Positions 32,425-43,949 of a DNA stretch of 64,000 nt are shown piece by piece; position 1 is the first letter of the stretch, and the number at the start of each line of letters is the position of its first letter. Location of the stretch: assembly GCA_003342895.1 (NCBI GenBank), contig PTFA01000043.1, positions 1,317,685 through 1,381,684 on the forward strand, in the 5' to 3' direction. Both the position numbers and the translations under genes were made by a program. Below the pieces are notes generated by a model that was not told the DNA's origin, did not search any database, and saw only the letters and a program-made list of their open reading frames with translations. The DNA is from Casuarius casuarius (taxonomy: Eukaryota > Chordata > Aves > Casuariiformes > Casuariidae).

Positions 32425-35320
32425 TAAATAGGATAAAAATGAAAATTAATGCTCCTAGAAAACAAATCAAATATTTCTGCAAATCTGTTTACTGGCATTT
32501 CTGCTCATAGACTCATAAGTTAAAAGTCTCTGTTATTGAACCCAGACCAAAGATGATCATCTCTTGATTCCATTTCTTTTTACTCCTGGTAAAAGACCAT
32601 GAAGTTGCATAGAGCATTAAAACCATTACTTTAAGCAGTATGGTAAATACACTGAGCTTATTAACCTCTGTATAAACAAGTAAGGTAGAAGTTGGATTAT
32701 GGAGGATAAGGCTCATGTTTACACACATTTATCTTATGTAATTAGACATCTGGGGGTGTGTAAGCCACAAATAGAGGAGAAAATTGATTTATTCTCTAAA
32801 ATTGTCCGACTCTTACAGTGAGATCTAAAAGTAGATCCTATCAAGTAATCATTTGCTATGTCATTTACAAGGTTTAGGAATGAAAGTGGCAATTACCAGC
32901 CCTTCTTACATGTCAAAGGCTGCTAGAAAAGGTTGGGTCAGCATTTTCACAGCAAAGAGCATTCAGGTCTTTCAGATTCAGATCTCTGTCATAATTGGAC
33001 ATCAGAGGGGTCCATCATAAAGTAAGTAGCAACAACACAAGTAGTCTAGTTTATGGACAGCTCTCCTTGGGGAGAGTTAAGGAAGCTTAAGGCTAGGAGA
33101 CTTGCTTCTTTCTCTTTCTAGAAATGGGAATCTGTTAAAAGCCTTGCTAAGGTTATTAGCAATTTGTAAAATTCGCTCCTACTCTTTTTGTGCTGGGAAG
33201 AGAAATAAAGAACGAACTATAGGTACAGTAAGTTTCTGGTGTGGATCTATTCCATTACATACTTATAGATATTGCTGTCTGTATGATAAAATGAGTTAAT
33301 GTTAGTTCATTAGCACTATCGATGAGATCCTATAAGACATCACAAGCTCTCCAAGATTTAACTGAATCTGTTTTTAGAATGTCTTGCTCCTAAAAATGGA
33401 TTTTCTTGTTGAGTAGTTGTCTTCTCTATTAAGATCAGCAGCCTTTTATATTAAAAAGAAGCTTTAATTCATAGCCTTTGTGCTATATGGTGGGGGGAGG
33501 CTGGACTTTGTTCCAGATGACCAGAGAAAGTGTTTCCTTTTTCCTCTGGTCTTCAGTCTCATAGGTGAAACAAATTCTTCCTGTCTCTTCTTGACATACC
33601 AACTCGTCTTTCTGAAGTCAAGCTAATAAGCCAACACTTTAAATGCAAAAATTTGTAATCTCTTGTATGTTATTAAATTTACCTGGGTTTAGCAGACTTC
33701 CCAAGTNCCTTTTCTTCTAGCTGAAAACAAACACACCGAAAGCAGCAGAAAAAACAAAGCAACAATTAATACTAAAAGGACTAGAATGAGAAAACAATTT
33801 AATCTCTGTAATTAAAAAAGAAAGGTTTTGGCTCAATAAAATCCATTACAAAATATTTGAAGCAGAGAGGGTCATGCCTACCAAGAAGTTATCTCTCTCT
33901 CTAATCACATGGAAAAAACAACAAAAAACCCTGGGGCTGTTGCTTTTCCCATCAAGGATATTTTTGTATAGAGGATATTTTTGCATAGATCTAACGCTTT
34001 GGAAGTCTGTGTATGGAAATGTTGGGGCAGCTGATTCCTTCCTGGATCCCAAAGATGATGTCTGTGTTGTGGGAGTTTGTTTTTATCACTTTCAATCTTT
34101 GCCCTTCAAATGTGTCCAGCATTAGTATAGCTGAGACTTTGCTCGAATGAGAAGGGCTGCTTTATCTTACTGCATAGTCTACCTTACATACAAGGGGGAT
34201 GCTCGCAGAAGTGAGGCTACTGTCACAATATGGGTTTCCCTCCTGTAACAGAGGATTTGAAGACAAATTGTTAGCTAGGGAACAGCTAACAGAAGGCTCG
34301 ACTTGGTTTTACATCTTTTCTGACATTTGTGAACCATCTATGTAGTTTGTTACTAGGAAAACCCACCACACCGATCCTTGTTCCTTTGTGAAAGGCGTAC
34401 ATTATGACGAGTTAAACCAAGACGAGGCAAGGGGAAGTCTAACCACAGATTTCTGGGTAAACTTGATAGAGTTATTTTCCCATCTGCTTCACTATTCACA
34501 GTGGTAAGCATTTTCTCCAATCGGCACATCTGAAAACCAGGCTCTGAACTAAATTCATTCACCTTAAAAGGGTTGGGACTGATGAGTGCCTCCTACTCTA
34601 AGAAACAAGACCACTTTTACTGAAGAGGCTATGTGAGGCCACACAAATCCAGCCCTGGCCATCCTAGTCAGAATACTGGGGGAAGAGGTCCCCCCTCCCT
34701 TAACGTTTGTGAGGACTCCCACTAGTCTGGTTATTCAACTGAGTGTCTCCAACCAATTCCTTCATCCTCGCAGCAATCAGCCTGAGTCTCTGATCAAGGC
34801 TCTTGACATTTGAAAAGTTCAGAGCGTTCATTTTCTCCTATTACTTATTATTTCATACAGCTCTCTAAACTACAGGGTAAAGCAGGGTCAAACAAAGCAT
34901 TCTGGAGTCTCCAAGGGCTTACAAGGAATCCTCTTGCTGGCTTCCTATTTGGTGCAGACCTCTTTCCCAGCCTCCTTCCCTTGGACTACATAGATTCCTG
35001 CTCNATTTCACCTTTCCAAGGTGAGCGAGCCAAAGTTTGTTCTAAGCAAACTGCTCCATAGGTTGTTCAGACCCTAAGAAAGGCGACTCTCTCTTATTCA
35101 CTACTTGCTGCATAGAAATATCTCTGTTCTGTAGAATTAGTAATGATTGCTAGTCAGAGGCCTGCCTTATGCATGCTCCAGTGCATGGACAATAAGAAAG
35201 GCTATGTGCAGGGTCAACTGCATCAATACTTGTTACTTGAAAGCTTTTAAAATTGAGAACTAGATCCAAAATTGGGGAATGAGGGAAGTTTCCGATATCC
35301 CTGCTTCCTGCCTACAATAG
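32425..35320. other. Non-coding DNA
   Basis: No supported exon. It holds a 17-bp tandem duplication (33,956-33,989, annotated separately) and a GTTAGCT/AGCTAAC hairpin with a 7-base loop at 34,270-34,290. AAA|GTAAGT near 33,018 and ACA|GTAAGT near 33,226 are donor-like but have no open exon before them. Confidence 0.45.
33956..33989 (+). repeat. 17-bp tandem duplication
   Basis: GGATATTTTTGTATAGA is followed directly by GGATATTTTTGCATAGA, with one T/C difference. A recent slippage duplication is the simplest explanation. Confidence 0.9.
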
Positions 35321-35323
35321 CGC

Positions 35324-35343
35324 TTTTTTTTTTTTTTTTTTTT
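35324..35343 (+). repeat. T20 homopolymer
   Basis: Twenty consecutive T, followed by AAATAAG. It could be a retroposon A-tail in reverse, but no element body or target-site duplication is recognised on either side. Confidence 0.85.
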
Positions 35344-35536
35344 AAATAAGCAAAACAGAGCATACCGTATTCCCAGGTTTGACATGCTATCACTTTACAG
35401 CAACTTCATTCTTCTCTACAGGGGTTTAAATATTTAAGGATTAAGAGTAGTAGCTAGCCCTGAAAAGTTTTGGCTTCACAGAGCCCAGTGCAGATCAGCA
35501 TTCAGAATCTCAGAAAATACCTGCTTATACTATGGT

Positions 35537-35586
35537 GGGGGGGGTTTTTTGTCTTTTTTTTGGTCTTAAAAAAAAAAAAAAAACCC
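35537..35586. repeat. G8-T6 ... A16-CCC self-complementary homopolymers
   Basis: G8 (35,537-35,544) then T6, T8 (35,554-35,561) and A16 (35,568-35,583) followed by CCC. GGGTTTTTT and AAAAAACCC form a 9-bp stem with a 27-base loop. This is unstable low-complexity DNA where the length call may be unreliable. Confidence 0.8.
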
Positions 35587-35589
35587 ACT

Positions 35590-38500
35590 TTGGAATAGCC
35601 TATTTCTGGCCAAAAGGGAAAGAGGGAATCTGTTAGACTGCCCTCTGTATGAAGGGAGTGATTTCAGCTGCATTGAGGACCAGACAAGTGTCAGGAGCCG
35701 TTTGTAATGATGCTCTCATTGCATACAGAAAACATCTGATTCAGGACCTGTTTGTTCCTATTTGATATATTATATTTCTCCCTTTATTATGAGTGGATTC
35801 TTAGGCATGATAAAATTTGGCACAGACACTTTAGGATGAGAATGGTCATGTATTTAATCTGGTTATAGAGACATTTGGGAGTTCTCTACAGAGTTTGCTT
35901 ACCTCCCCCCCTCCTCCAGTAAAAACACCAAGAAATCTCCCCCCAGAAAACAACTACCAGGAGTTTACCCCATCTCAAGATGTTTGACTCTTTTCATGTA
36001 AACATGGAAAATCAGTTCTGCCAGTTGACAGAATATCAGCTCAGCTTTAGCAAGGTGGCTTGAAAGCAAAAATGACCTTTTTACACTCATATGTATCCAT
36101 CTCTCTAGGATTAATCATCTATTCAGCTGGCAGCTTATTTAAACATAAACACACAAAAAAAAAGGTGCAGTAAGAGGGTTTTCAGAATCCAAATATTTGC
36201 TTTCTACTTCTTTAACCACCTACCCACCACAAGGGCAAAAGCTGCCAACTGGCAGCTGAAAGCAGCATTTTGTCTTCAATTAGTCATATTTGAATTTCTT
36301 TTTTTTTTTTTTTTGCCTGTGAAATAGTGCCGCAGGGACAAATGTGTAACAACAGAGGGCAATCCAGGTCACGCAAAACCCAGCTCCTGGGGCATGTCTG
36401 GATTGCGAAGGAGTTCACGGCGTTTGTTAGGAGCTCCCATTCTCCCACTGAGGTTACGGTTCCTGCCTTCCATCGATCCCATTCNCTGAGCCAACAACTG
36501 CCTCCAGGCAAGCAGGGTACCGCGCTTAACCTTGTGCGATGCTGTGCACAGTCCGTGCGCGTTAGTGAAGAGGAGGGGGAGGCCTGTTAACGTTACTAAC
36601 GCTGACACCACCGCGCTCTTTGGCAGTAGCATGTTCTCTCAGTTGTCTGCTCCAAGGGAGAGGACTGGACAAAACGTTTCCTCTCCCTCATGCTGTAAGA
36701 AATGTATTTTATGGCTATTAAGGTTAATCACTTGTGCTGGAGCTAGACCAAGGTCTCCCAGNGATAGAGCAGGACCACGTTAGGTGCTTTACGGATGCTA
36801 CAGAAAAAGGTTGCTTATTGAGAGGTCAGCTTGTTCGCAAAGTATTTGTGTTAGAGCTCTCTCCAGAGGTCAGGGTGAGCTCCAGGATGAACGGGGAAGT
36901 GTGAGAACTGACAAAAGACTTGTGCAGACATCGCTAATCATGTTTTGGGAACACGACTTTGGTGGGCGTGAGTGTGTTTGAGCAGGAGAGTCATTCCCAA
37001 CTGGACCTACCGAGCCTGGCTCCCGCATTTGTATTCGTGAAGTCTGGAAAGCTTAACCGGAAAGATTTCCGGTGAAAGGAGTTGGACATGAACAGGNTCC
37101 CCAGCTTATATTTCAAGGTGGCAAATTCCTATGGGGACACANAGAAATGGCATGGCTAAAGGAGAGCACATAGCCTCCAAAGGCATGCTGAAAAATAAAG
37201 AGAGCCCTGAGCTTTAATGTAGAGTTAGGATCCATTCTCCCCGCACTCAGACAACCTCTATGACTAAATAACAGGGTTTCTAAATGTAGGGGCTTTTTCT
37301 GAAAGGAGGAGAACAAGGTAAAGTGTCCTTAAATGCCTACCTTAGGTCTGCTTTCTCTGTTACAGCAGCGGCTTGATTTTGAAGTAGGGTTAAACAAATA
37401 AAAGGCTTTACACTGTGCTGTGGCTGGTGTTTCACTGCCTTAAGCCCCAAATGATTCAGGACTGTAGCAGACTGACTAATCTCTAACAAATGTAATATTT
37501 GAAAAGGTTCCTTGAATTTCCAGAATCAGAGCCTGGAAGTTGAGTTGTTCTGCATAACTTGGCANAGGGCTACCCAGTCTGCGTGGGACTATGATCCCCT
37601 GCAATCATTTATTGTTATTTCATCTGACAGTACAGAAACGGAAGGTTTCTGCCCAACTTTGTTTATGACCCAAGAACAAAAACATGTGAATCACTGCACA
37701 GCTTACAGCTATCTCTGCCAGGGCTGCCTTCAGCACTACTTTTCCGAAAGCATGCAGCGCTGTTGCCCCTCTTTGACATAGTGAACCTAATCCTTGTCAC
37801 TGAGGAGGATGTGAGGCAGGTGCTGAGGCTTTGATCTCTCCTGGAGGAGTGCTGATAAATCCAATTAGGGAACATGAGACTTCTCCAGGCTAAGTGCACC
37901 TGGCCTCAACAGCTTACCTTGAAGGAGAAATGGCTGCTCTCCGTCCTCACTGGCAGAGTCCCCCGCTCTTTCATCCCCCAAGCAGACCACCAGGTTTCTC
38001 TTCGCTGTGATGCCAAATGAAAAAGGATTGTTGCCCCAAAATAGAAGGCTCTACCACCAGATACAAGAGCATCTTCTTTCTGGTCACTAGCCATGACAGC
38101 AAGGACCTCTGTTCAGAAGCAACTGGCCACAAGGAGCTAAGCTGTGGAAAGAGTCACACTACAACAGGACGAACACAAGCTGTAAGTTAAACGTCACAGC
38201 CTGATCTCGCTAGCACGGTAAGAAAGAGTTAGCATAGAAATATGCATTTATCCTTATGCCCAAATCTTCCAAGTCCCTTAATGGTTTTCTTTGTACATTG
38301 CTTTAATAAAAAGAAAAAAACACAACTACCCAAATCACGTCCCTGAATAATCTAGTACCTGTTTGTAGGAACTTGAAGATAGATGGCACTGCACTTCTGT
38401 TCAGGTTAATCTCTCTCCTCTCTCCCCCCAGAACAGCACTCCCCTGTTCCAGGTCTCGGTACAGATTATGACAGGCCTGTTAAGAAAATATGATCAGAAA

Positions 38501-40300
38501 TGAAACAAACAGCAACAGAAAGAGAGACNGGTCCACAGAGATGCGTAAAAGAGCATCACTGAGGGATAATAGCTATAAGCAAGTAAGATCTATTCAAAGC
38601 CAATTTATCTTTTAATGTCCTCAAATGAGCTAGCGTTAGACTGATGTGTTCCTAATTGGCAAGCCTAGGAAACATAACAAGTTCCTAAAACAACACTACT
38701 GTACAAAAATAAAACAAACCTGCTCTGCTGGCACCACCTGCATCCCTGAGAGCTCCCACTATCTGCAACTTCNGAGCCCGTCCTGTCTCCGAGAGCTGCT
38801 CGAGTAACCTCCTCCGCTCGGCTCCCACGAGCACACTCATCTCAATAGCATCGTTAGAGCTTTAGCAGCTTCTGTATGAGAAAGTGATAAATTTTAATTC
38901 CTCTCTCCAGCCCCTTCTCTCAGCCCTCAGTTTTGAGAACTCAGACAGATGCATCCAGCTTTTCGGCCCATGCACATTGCTAAACACTTGGATAGTTTCT
39001 CTGAAGAAAGCTCTGAAAACTCAAATAGTTTTATTCATTGCCAAGTCCCCAAAGGATGTCTAATTTAAACTGAGGTCCTGCCTGGGGAGGAAATGAAACA
39101 AAGAGGCAAGTGTTTGGGAGAATTGTTTTTTTTTTTTTGATAAGTTTGTGGTTGAGGTAGTAGAATTATATGCTGCAATACCCTGATGCCTCTACGCACG
39201 ATGTTCTCTCTAGGGTCAGCTCCGTGAGTGTGCCGAGTGACAAAAGGAGAAGGTAACCTTATTACTTTCTCCTCCCACTTGCTAGTCTCAGATCAGCACA
39301 GCGCTGTTAAATTCTCCTCTTACCTCTACCTCTCCTTGGCCTTACAAGAGTTATCCTAATGCAGAAGTGAAGAGAAATGACAGTNAGGTCACGCACGTCT
39401 CGTGCTTCTGGATTCTTTAATCAGTATTGCGGTTGCAAGGCCAGGTTGTTTTGTTTTGTTAAGTATTTAATTCAGTGATGACCTACTCTGCCTTTTGGAT
39501 GAGAGCACACTTGGATCGTAACATCCACTTTGTGNTCTGTCCCCGGCAGACAGTTCAGCATCACTCCTGCAGCCCTCGCTGCATGGATGAACAAAGCAGC
39601 TGCTGAAGCTGTAATTTTCCCCAAATGAAACACAGCGTAAATAGTCTTCAGCACTTGCTCTCCAGACACTGCTCTTTCATGGAGAACAGGCTAAGGAAAC
39701 ACACAGCAACGGTAAACTTTTCCATCAGCATAATGCCAAGCATTTAGAAAACTGACTTGACCTAGTTTTTGATTTGTAGATCCAACCGACACGCAGTTTA
39801 TTATGTGCAAAAAAANCCCCCTACTTAATAAAAAAAAATTATGTAGCACACAGGCTGCTTCCTTAGAATCTAATATTTCTATCATGCTGTGCCTGCTGCT
39901 AATTCAAAAGGCTGATATGGTCACAGACAGCCCAGCTCCTAGGATTTACCATTCAAACATACTTGAACTGGCATGAAAAATGCAATAAAATAATTCTTTC
40001 AGACAAGTTTAGAGAGAGGTATTCCCAAAAGACAGAATTCTGGCTTCCAGTCACATAAAGCTTACACTTTGTCAATAACACAGTGAAGGAAGGCATGAAT
40101 GAATTTTATTTCATTGGACAAGTAACTTGGAATACAGATAAGGCAGGGTGAGCATATAAACCTTTAAATAAATGTTTTAGCACTATCTGGAAGGGAGGAA
40201 TGCAATTGATTCCAATCTTTTCTGACAGAAAATCAGTTCCTCCAAAGCTCTTGGGGCAACAAACACTAACTAAAAGCGTCTGTTACTAATAAAATCTTTA
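35590..40300. other. Non-coding DNA, no supported exon
   Basis: The 18-bp palindrome AGCTGCCAACTGGCAGCT (8-2-8) at 36,240-36,257 and a T16 run at 36,299-36,314 stand out. A moderately GC-rich segment at 36,330-36,800 has overlapping random frames. TTTTG repeats occur at about 39,447-39,460. Nothing is recognised from 37 to 40.3 kb except scattered short frames. Confidence 0.45.
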
Positions 40301-40317
40301 AGTACAACAAAATAAAA

Positions 40318-40415
40318 TGTTGTCATTTGCAACTAATAGGCTACAATTAATGCAAATGACTACTCCATAGTTTAATCGAAATATTCAACTGTGATATGAA
40401 ATCATTGTTTCACTA
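40318..40415. promoter_or_regulatory. Inverted octamer pair with SOX-like site
   Basis: GTCATTTGCA (40,322-40,331) and its exact reverse complement TGCAAATGAC (40,351-40,360) flank a 19-base spacer. The right copy is part of ATGCAAAT, the canonical POU octamer, and is joined to an ATTA core (ATTAATGCAAAT). CATTGTTT, a SOX-type core, follows at 40,403-40,410. POU, SOX and homeodomain sites together are typical of neural or pluripotency enhancers; function here is inferred. Confidence 0.4.
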
Positions 40416-40419
40416 CGAC

Positions 40420-41785
40420 TTTAAGATCCATGCAACTTTAAAGAGGGATCTTTAAAGAGCCCAAGAAAAATCCGGCAGAGAATTAGTGGACAAAGCCCCA
40501 GACAAAACTTAGTGTAAACAACAGCATTAGGAAAACACAATATTCTGTTGCTCAAAAGCTAGCGTGTTTTCTAAGGAGTTTATTTAGGTTACCTTGGAAT
40601 TGCTATAAACAGTTCATAGAAAACACTGATCTGTGGTTACACCCAAAAATATTCTTTGTTCTGCTTTGTGGATCATACTTTATATACAAAGTTGTTTTGT
40701 GGAAAGTCTTGACCTTTTCCTCCCCCTCTTCCCGTTTAACATGAGACTTCTGTTATTCTGTGCAATGATTTCAGAAGCTGTAGCAGTAAAAATTGCTATC
40801 ATAATTCTGTTGGTTTTGCTTTGCAAACACACACTATGCATTNGGTCTTTTGGGAGAACAATATTTGAAACTTCTACAAGAGAAGCCAAACAAAATGGCA
40901 ATTTTTTTTTAACGTTATAAATCTAACTCAAATCAGAATACTATTTCACTTTTATTTGCAAAACCGCAGCTTGTTAAAATTCAAAATCTAACTCTCAGCA
41001 TTATTATCTTGGGGGTGGGAGGGAAGGAGGTATGAAGGGTATTGCTGGAAAAAGGGATTGTACTCGATCACAACCCACATTTCAAATAAAACAGTACTTT
41101 TATTCACACTGCCTGTCTTGTCCCGTCACGTTTGCTGTGTGCCTGCTGCAGCTTCCTGAGCTGGCATAAAACCTGAACGAGCATCAGAACGGGAAGTACT
41201 AAAAAGAAACCATAATGTTCNGTAACTTAGAATGATTTATGTGCCCAAGTTCAGATACATTAGACTTAATGAATATACAGATAAGTGCTCATCTGTATGT
41301 ATCATGTGTTTCAGGTGTGCAACTTTGCCAGGAAAGGCATGAAACTGTCTACTAGTTATAAATTACTAACCCAAAAGAAATAGTGCTGTTAGTTTTAAGT
41401 AACTTAGAGAAAGCAAAAATCTTGAATAAAAGCAAACGTATTTGATTGCTACAGTTCCAATGGCCTCGACAACCTCCGTGGCTGTTTGAGAGAGAAATGG
41501 TTAAAAATGAACCAGCATTCAGAGACCACCATAAAATGAAGCATTGGGTCCTTGTTTTGCATCCTGTCTCAGATCGCTCCTTGCAGTCAGCTTTCCTCAC
41601 GAAGGCCAGCTTTTACACTATCTGTGCTGGTTTTATAAGATGTTAGCGCACTGTCCTTAATTTATTGATTCATGCTTTGCCCTGTTTCAGAGCATTAACT
41701 TAATCTTGTACCTTTCTGTAGCTGAATCACTTTTCAGTTATGAAACATTTGCTTTTATGGAGGGCTGAATGTCTCCTAGAGTTCC
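40420..41785. other. Non-coding DNA
   Basis: Hydrophobic 95- and 73-codon frames at 40,633-40,920 overlap on opposite strands, contain an N and lack splice sites. A G-rich patch lies near 41,010. Nothing else is recognised. Confidence 0.45.
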
Positions 41786-41790
41786 TGAAG

Positions 41791-42003
41791 TTAACATTTC
41801 AGAGGAGTCACTATATTTTCAGTATCAAATGCTCTTTTCCTAATGCCTTTCATAAAGGAAGCAAAATTGTCATAATCCAAATCCACCGTCATAATTTCCA
41901 GTTTCTCTGTTGACAAAATTTCCTTTCCAGACAAACCTGCAGGCCCCTGTAATTTCTCAATTCCCCTTCCGTAGCCGTAAAGACCTCTAAGGTAAGTTTT
42001 CAT
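41791..42003 (-). CDS. Candidate minus-strand open frame, possible terminal exon
   Basis: The minus strand is open for 70 codons and ends in TAA. The residues look more protein-like than most frames here, for example GRGIEKLQGPAGLSGKEIL and TVDLDYDNFASFMKGIRKRA, with mixed charge and few low-complexity runs. A weak acceptor, ACTTACCTTAG, would start the exon at residue 6 or 7. No family is recognised: I considered collagen-like sequence because of GPAGLSG, but only one triplet region fits. The same bases carry a strong acceptor-donor pair on the plus strand (41,931-41,991), which argues for the other direction. Coding status is doubtful. Confidence 0.15.
   Translation of the reverse strand: MKTYLRGLYGYGRGIEKLQGPAGLSGKEILSTEKLEIMTVDLDYDNFASFMKGIRKRAFDTENIVTPLKC
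41931..41991 (+). other. Candidate non-coding exon with strong splice sites
   Basis: TTTCCTTTCCAG precedes a 61-base segment that ends CTAAG|GTAAGTTTT, giving near-consensus acceptor and donor. All three frames contain a stop, so it could only be an exon of an lncRNA, an untranslated region or a poison exon. It is one of several plus-strand splice-bounded segments between 41.9 and 51.3 kb. Confidence 0.25.
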
Positions 42004-42009
42004 AAAGTA

Positions 42010-43600
42010 GGGTGTGGGTGTCTCTGCACGTTCAGTGGCTTCGTTGATGCTTTAAGCCTAAAACATTTAGTAATGTGTACATTAGCTGATAGAAAACACT
42101 TTTTGGATTAGGTATGCTTTCAGGCTACTGCTTATTAAGAGAGACAATTTCAGATTAAATTAGCTTATTATGGCTAACATGCTTTAAAAAAAATCACACA
42201 GCTTCAAAGTACACATGCTTGCTTGCACTTTTATTATCTAAATAAGAGCTCTCATGGCAGAAATTCAAATCTAGGTCTAATTTTCATGCCTGATCCACCC
42301 CCAAAATCACAGAATTTTGGGATCTAACTTCTGCCTTACCACTTGAATTATTCTTTTTATTTACAGCTAACTATTCAACCCTTAGACTTCAGTGTGAACA
42401 GATTTTGGCACTTTATAAATTTTGACTATGTTGTATCTCTAGAAACAGACAAGTGGCAAAGCCACTCATACTCAGGAATAAAAAAATTCTTATTCAAATT
42501 TGTACGGTGACAGAGGCAACAGAAGCTATTTTGCTATCTTGGTACAAAACCAAATTGCCACCAGTCAGGGTAGCTATTTCTTAAGAGACTGTTTTTCAAT
42601 TTGGCCAAAGAAAGCATTTGGCAACTGCATGGAAACAAAAGTTACATATTAAACTACGGCCAACATTTTACTCAGAGCTTGTGGAGTAGTCTATATGGTA
42701 ACGTAAACTTCTGCACTGTTGAACCCAAAATAATTGCGTAACATCTCCAGGGCTGGAGACTCATCACTGAAACCTCTAATAAGCCATCCCAGAACTCCAG
42801 GAGCTGGAATACCTCCTTCCTGCAGCCTCCTCTCTGAATTGCTCACTTCCGACAACTGGCACCATACATATATAAACACTTTAAAAGAATTTTTGTTTTC
42901 AAGTGACANTAAAAAGTGCCAGTTTACATTCTACACCGAGAGGCACCGATAGCTAAATCTAAAAAAGAAACACTCATGCACTTAGGGACCATTTTTAATC
43001 ATCGCTTTTAACATTTCATCAACAAGGCCAGAATTTACTGGCTTGTGGCCGACTGCTTTAAATTTTAAGTTTTAAAAATGTTTCTAAAGAATCTCTTTCC
43101 TCCATACTTTCTGCTTTTATGGAAACTTTTCAAAAATCCTTTTGCTTTCAAATAAAATGAGGTAGGNTTTCTCCCCCCTATCCCTCCATAATTTGCTAAT
43201 TTTCACCCAGCCCTAATGACTACAGCTCTCTTTAGTGATAGTGGGGTCTGCTGGTTTATGCAAAAGCTTCCCGGCTAACCTTACACCTGAGAGATTCTGT
43301 AGCCAGTGCTGACACTGTAAATCTTTCAAATCACTTACCTTACAGTAAATTGCTTGCTTAATGAGAACTTACTGAAGCTGACTGACATACCATGGAAAAC
43401 TTTCANTACGGTAATTTGCCAAATATTTCCACCTTTGGCTGAAGGAGACTTTTCTTCCATTAAATAGAGATTTCAATATACTTTTCCTTAGTGCTGAAGA
43501 GAACTAGTTTTACATCTGTCATGAGCTGGCTGTGGCAAATGCCTGGATGAAGCAGTAAACTGAAAGATGACAGATAAACACTTAATTAAATAAAAATCTA
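42010..43600. other. Non-coding DNA
   Basis: No exon or repeat is recognised. AT-rich with short frames only. Confidence 0.5.
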
Positions 43601-43607
43601 TGAAATA

Positions 43608-43668
43608 CTGTAGATTATAAAACCAGAAAGGACAGGTCTGACTTTCTCCATAGTTCAGACCATGCAAC
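43608..43668 (-). repeat. CR1 LINE 3'-end fragment
   Basis: TAGATTATAAAACCAGAAAG, then GACAGGTCTGACTTTCTCC, then TTCAGACCATGCAAC resembles the reverse-strand CR1 tail known from reptiles and birds (AGATTATAAGGCCAGAAGGG, then TAGTCTGACCTCCTGCA, then ACACAGGCCA). It is strongly diverged. It ends next to the 32-bp near-palindrome at 43,670. Confidence 0.55.
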
Positions 43669-43669
43669 T

Positions 43670-43701
43670 CTTTAAAAGAGGTTTATAAACCTCTCTTAAA
43701 G
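43670..43701. repeat. 32-bp near-perfect palindrome
   Basis: The core AGAGGTTTATAAACCTCT (43,677-43,694) is a perfect 18-bp palindrome with no loop. After one mismatched pair the symmetry resumes: left arm CTTTAA, right arm TTAAAG. In all, 15 of 16 base pairs match. It borders a CR1 fragment. Confidence 0.95.
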
Positions 43702-43904
43702 CACTAAGAAAGCATACAAGCAGGAAGTCCATTTAAGNTGAGGTGTGCTTGGAAATTTGAATCTAGCTCCTGGGTATCCCAAGGTGCATACTGCATTTAT
43801 CAGCTGCACCAGGGGAAAAAAATNGACCTCGCATCCAAATTTCCCAGAACTAACACCAGTTTGAAAAGNCTGGCCACATCCACAGCCCACAGTATTTGAC
43901 CTGG

Positions 43905-43940
43905 GTGCTCTGTGAGACCTTCTGGCCTTGAAACATCACT
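43905..43940 (+). repeat. Possible CR1 LINE tail
   Basis: GGTGCTCTGTGAGACCTTCT then GGCCTTGAAACATC resembles a CR1 3' tail of the type GGTCCCTTCTGGCCTTAAA followed by TCTATGA. It is too short to be sure and opposite in direction to the CR1 piece 250 bases to the left. Confidence 0.35.
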
Positions 43941-43949
43941 TTTCAGNTT

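Noticed and set aside
35324..35343. T20 run as the tail of a retroposed pseudogene
   Set aside because: No gene-like body or target-site duplication is visible next to it.
36240..36257. 18-bp palindrome AGCTGCCAACTGGCAGCT
   Set aside because: An 8-2-8 palindrome is expected a few times in 64 kb; kept only as a note in the region entry.
39153..39163. TGAGGTAGTAG, identical to the first 11 bases of let-7
   Set aside because: The next bases differ from let-7 and no complementary arm follows within hairpin distance, so it is not a miRNA gene.
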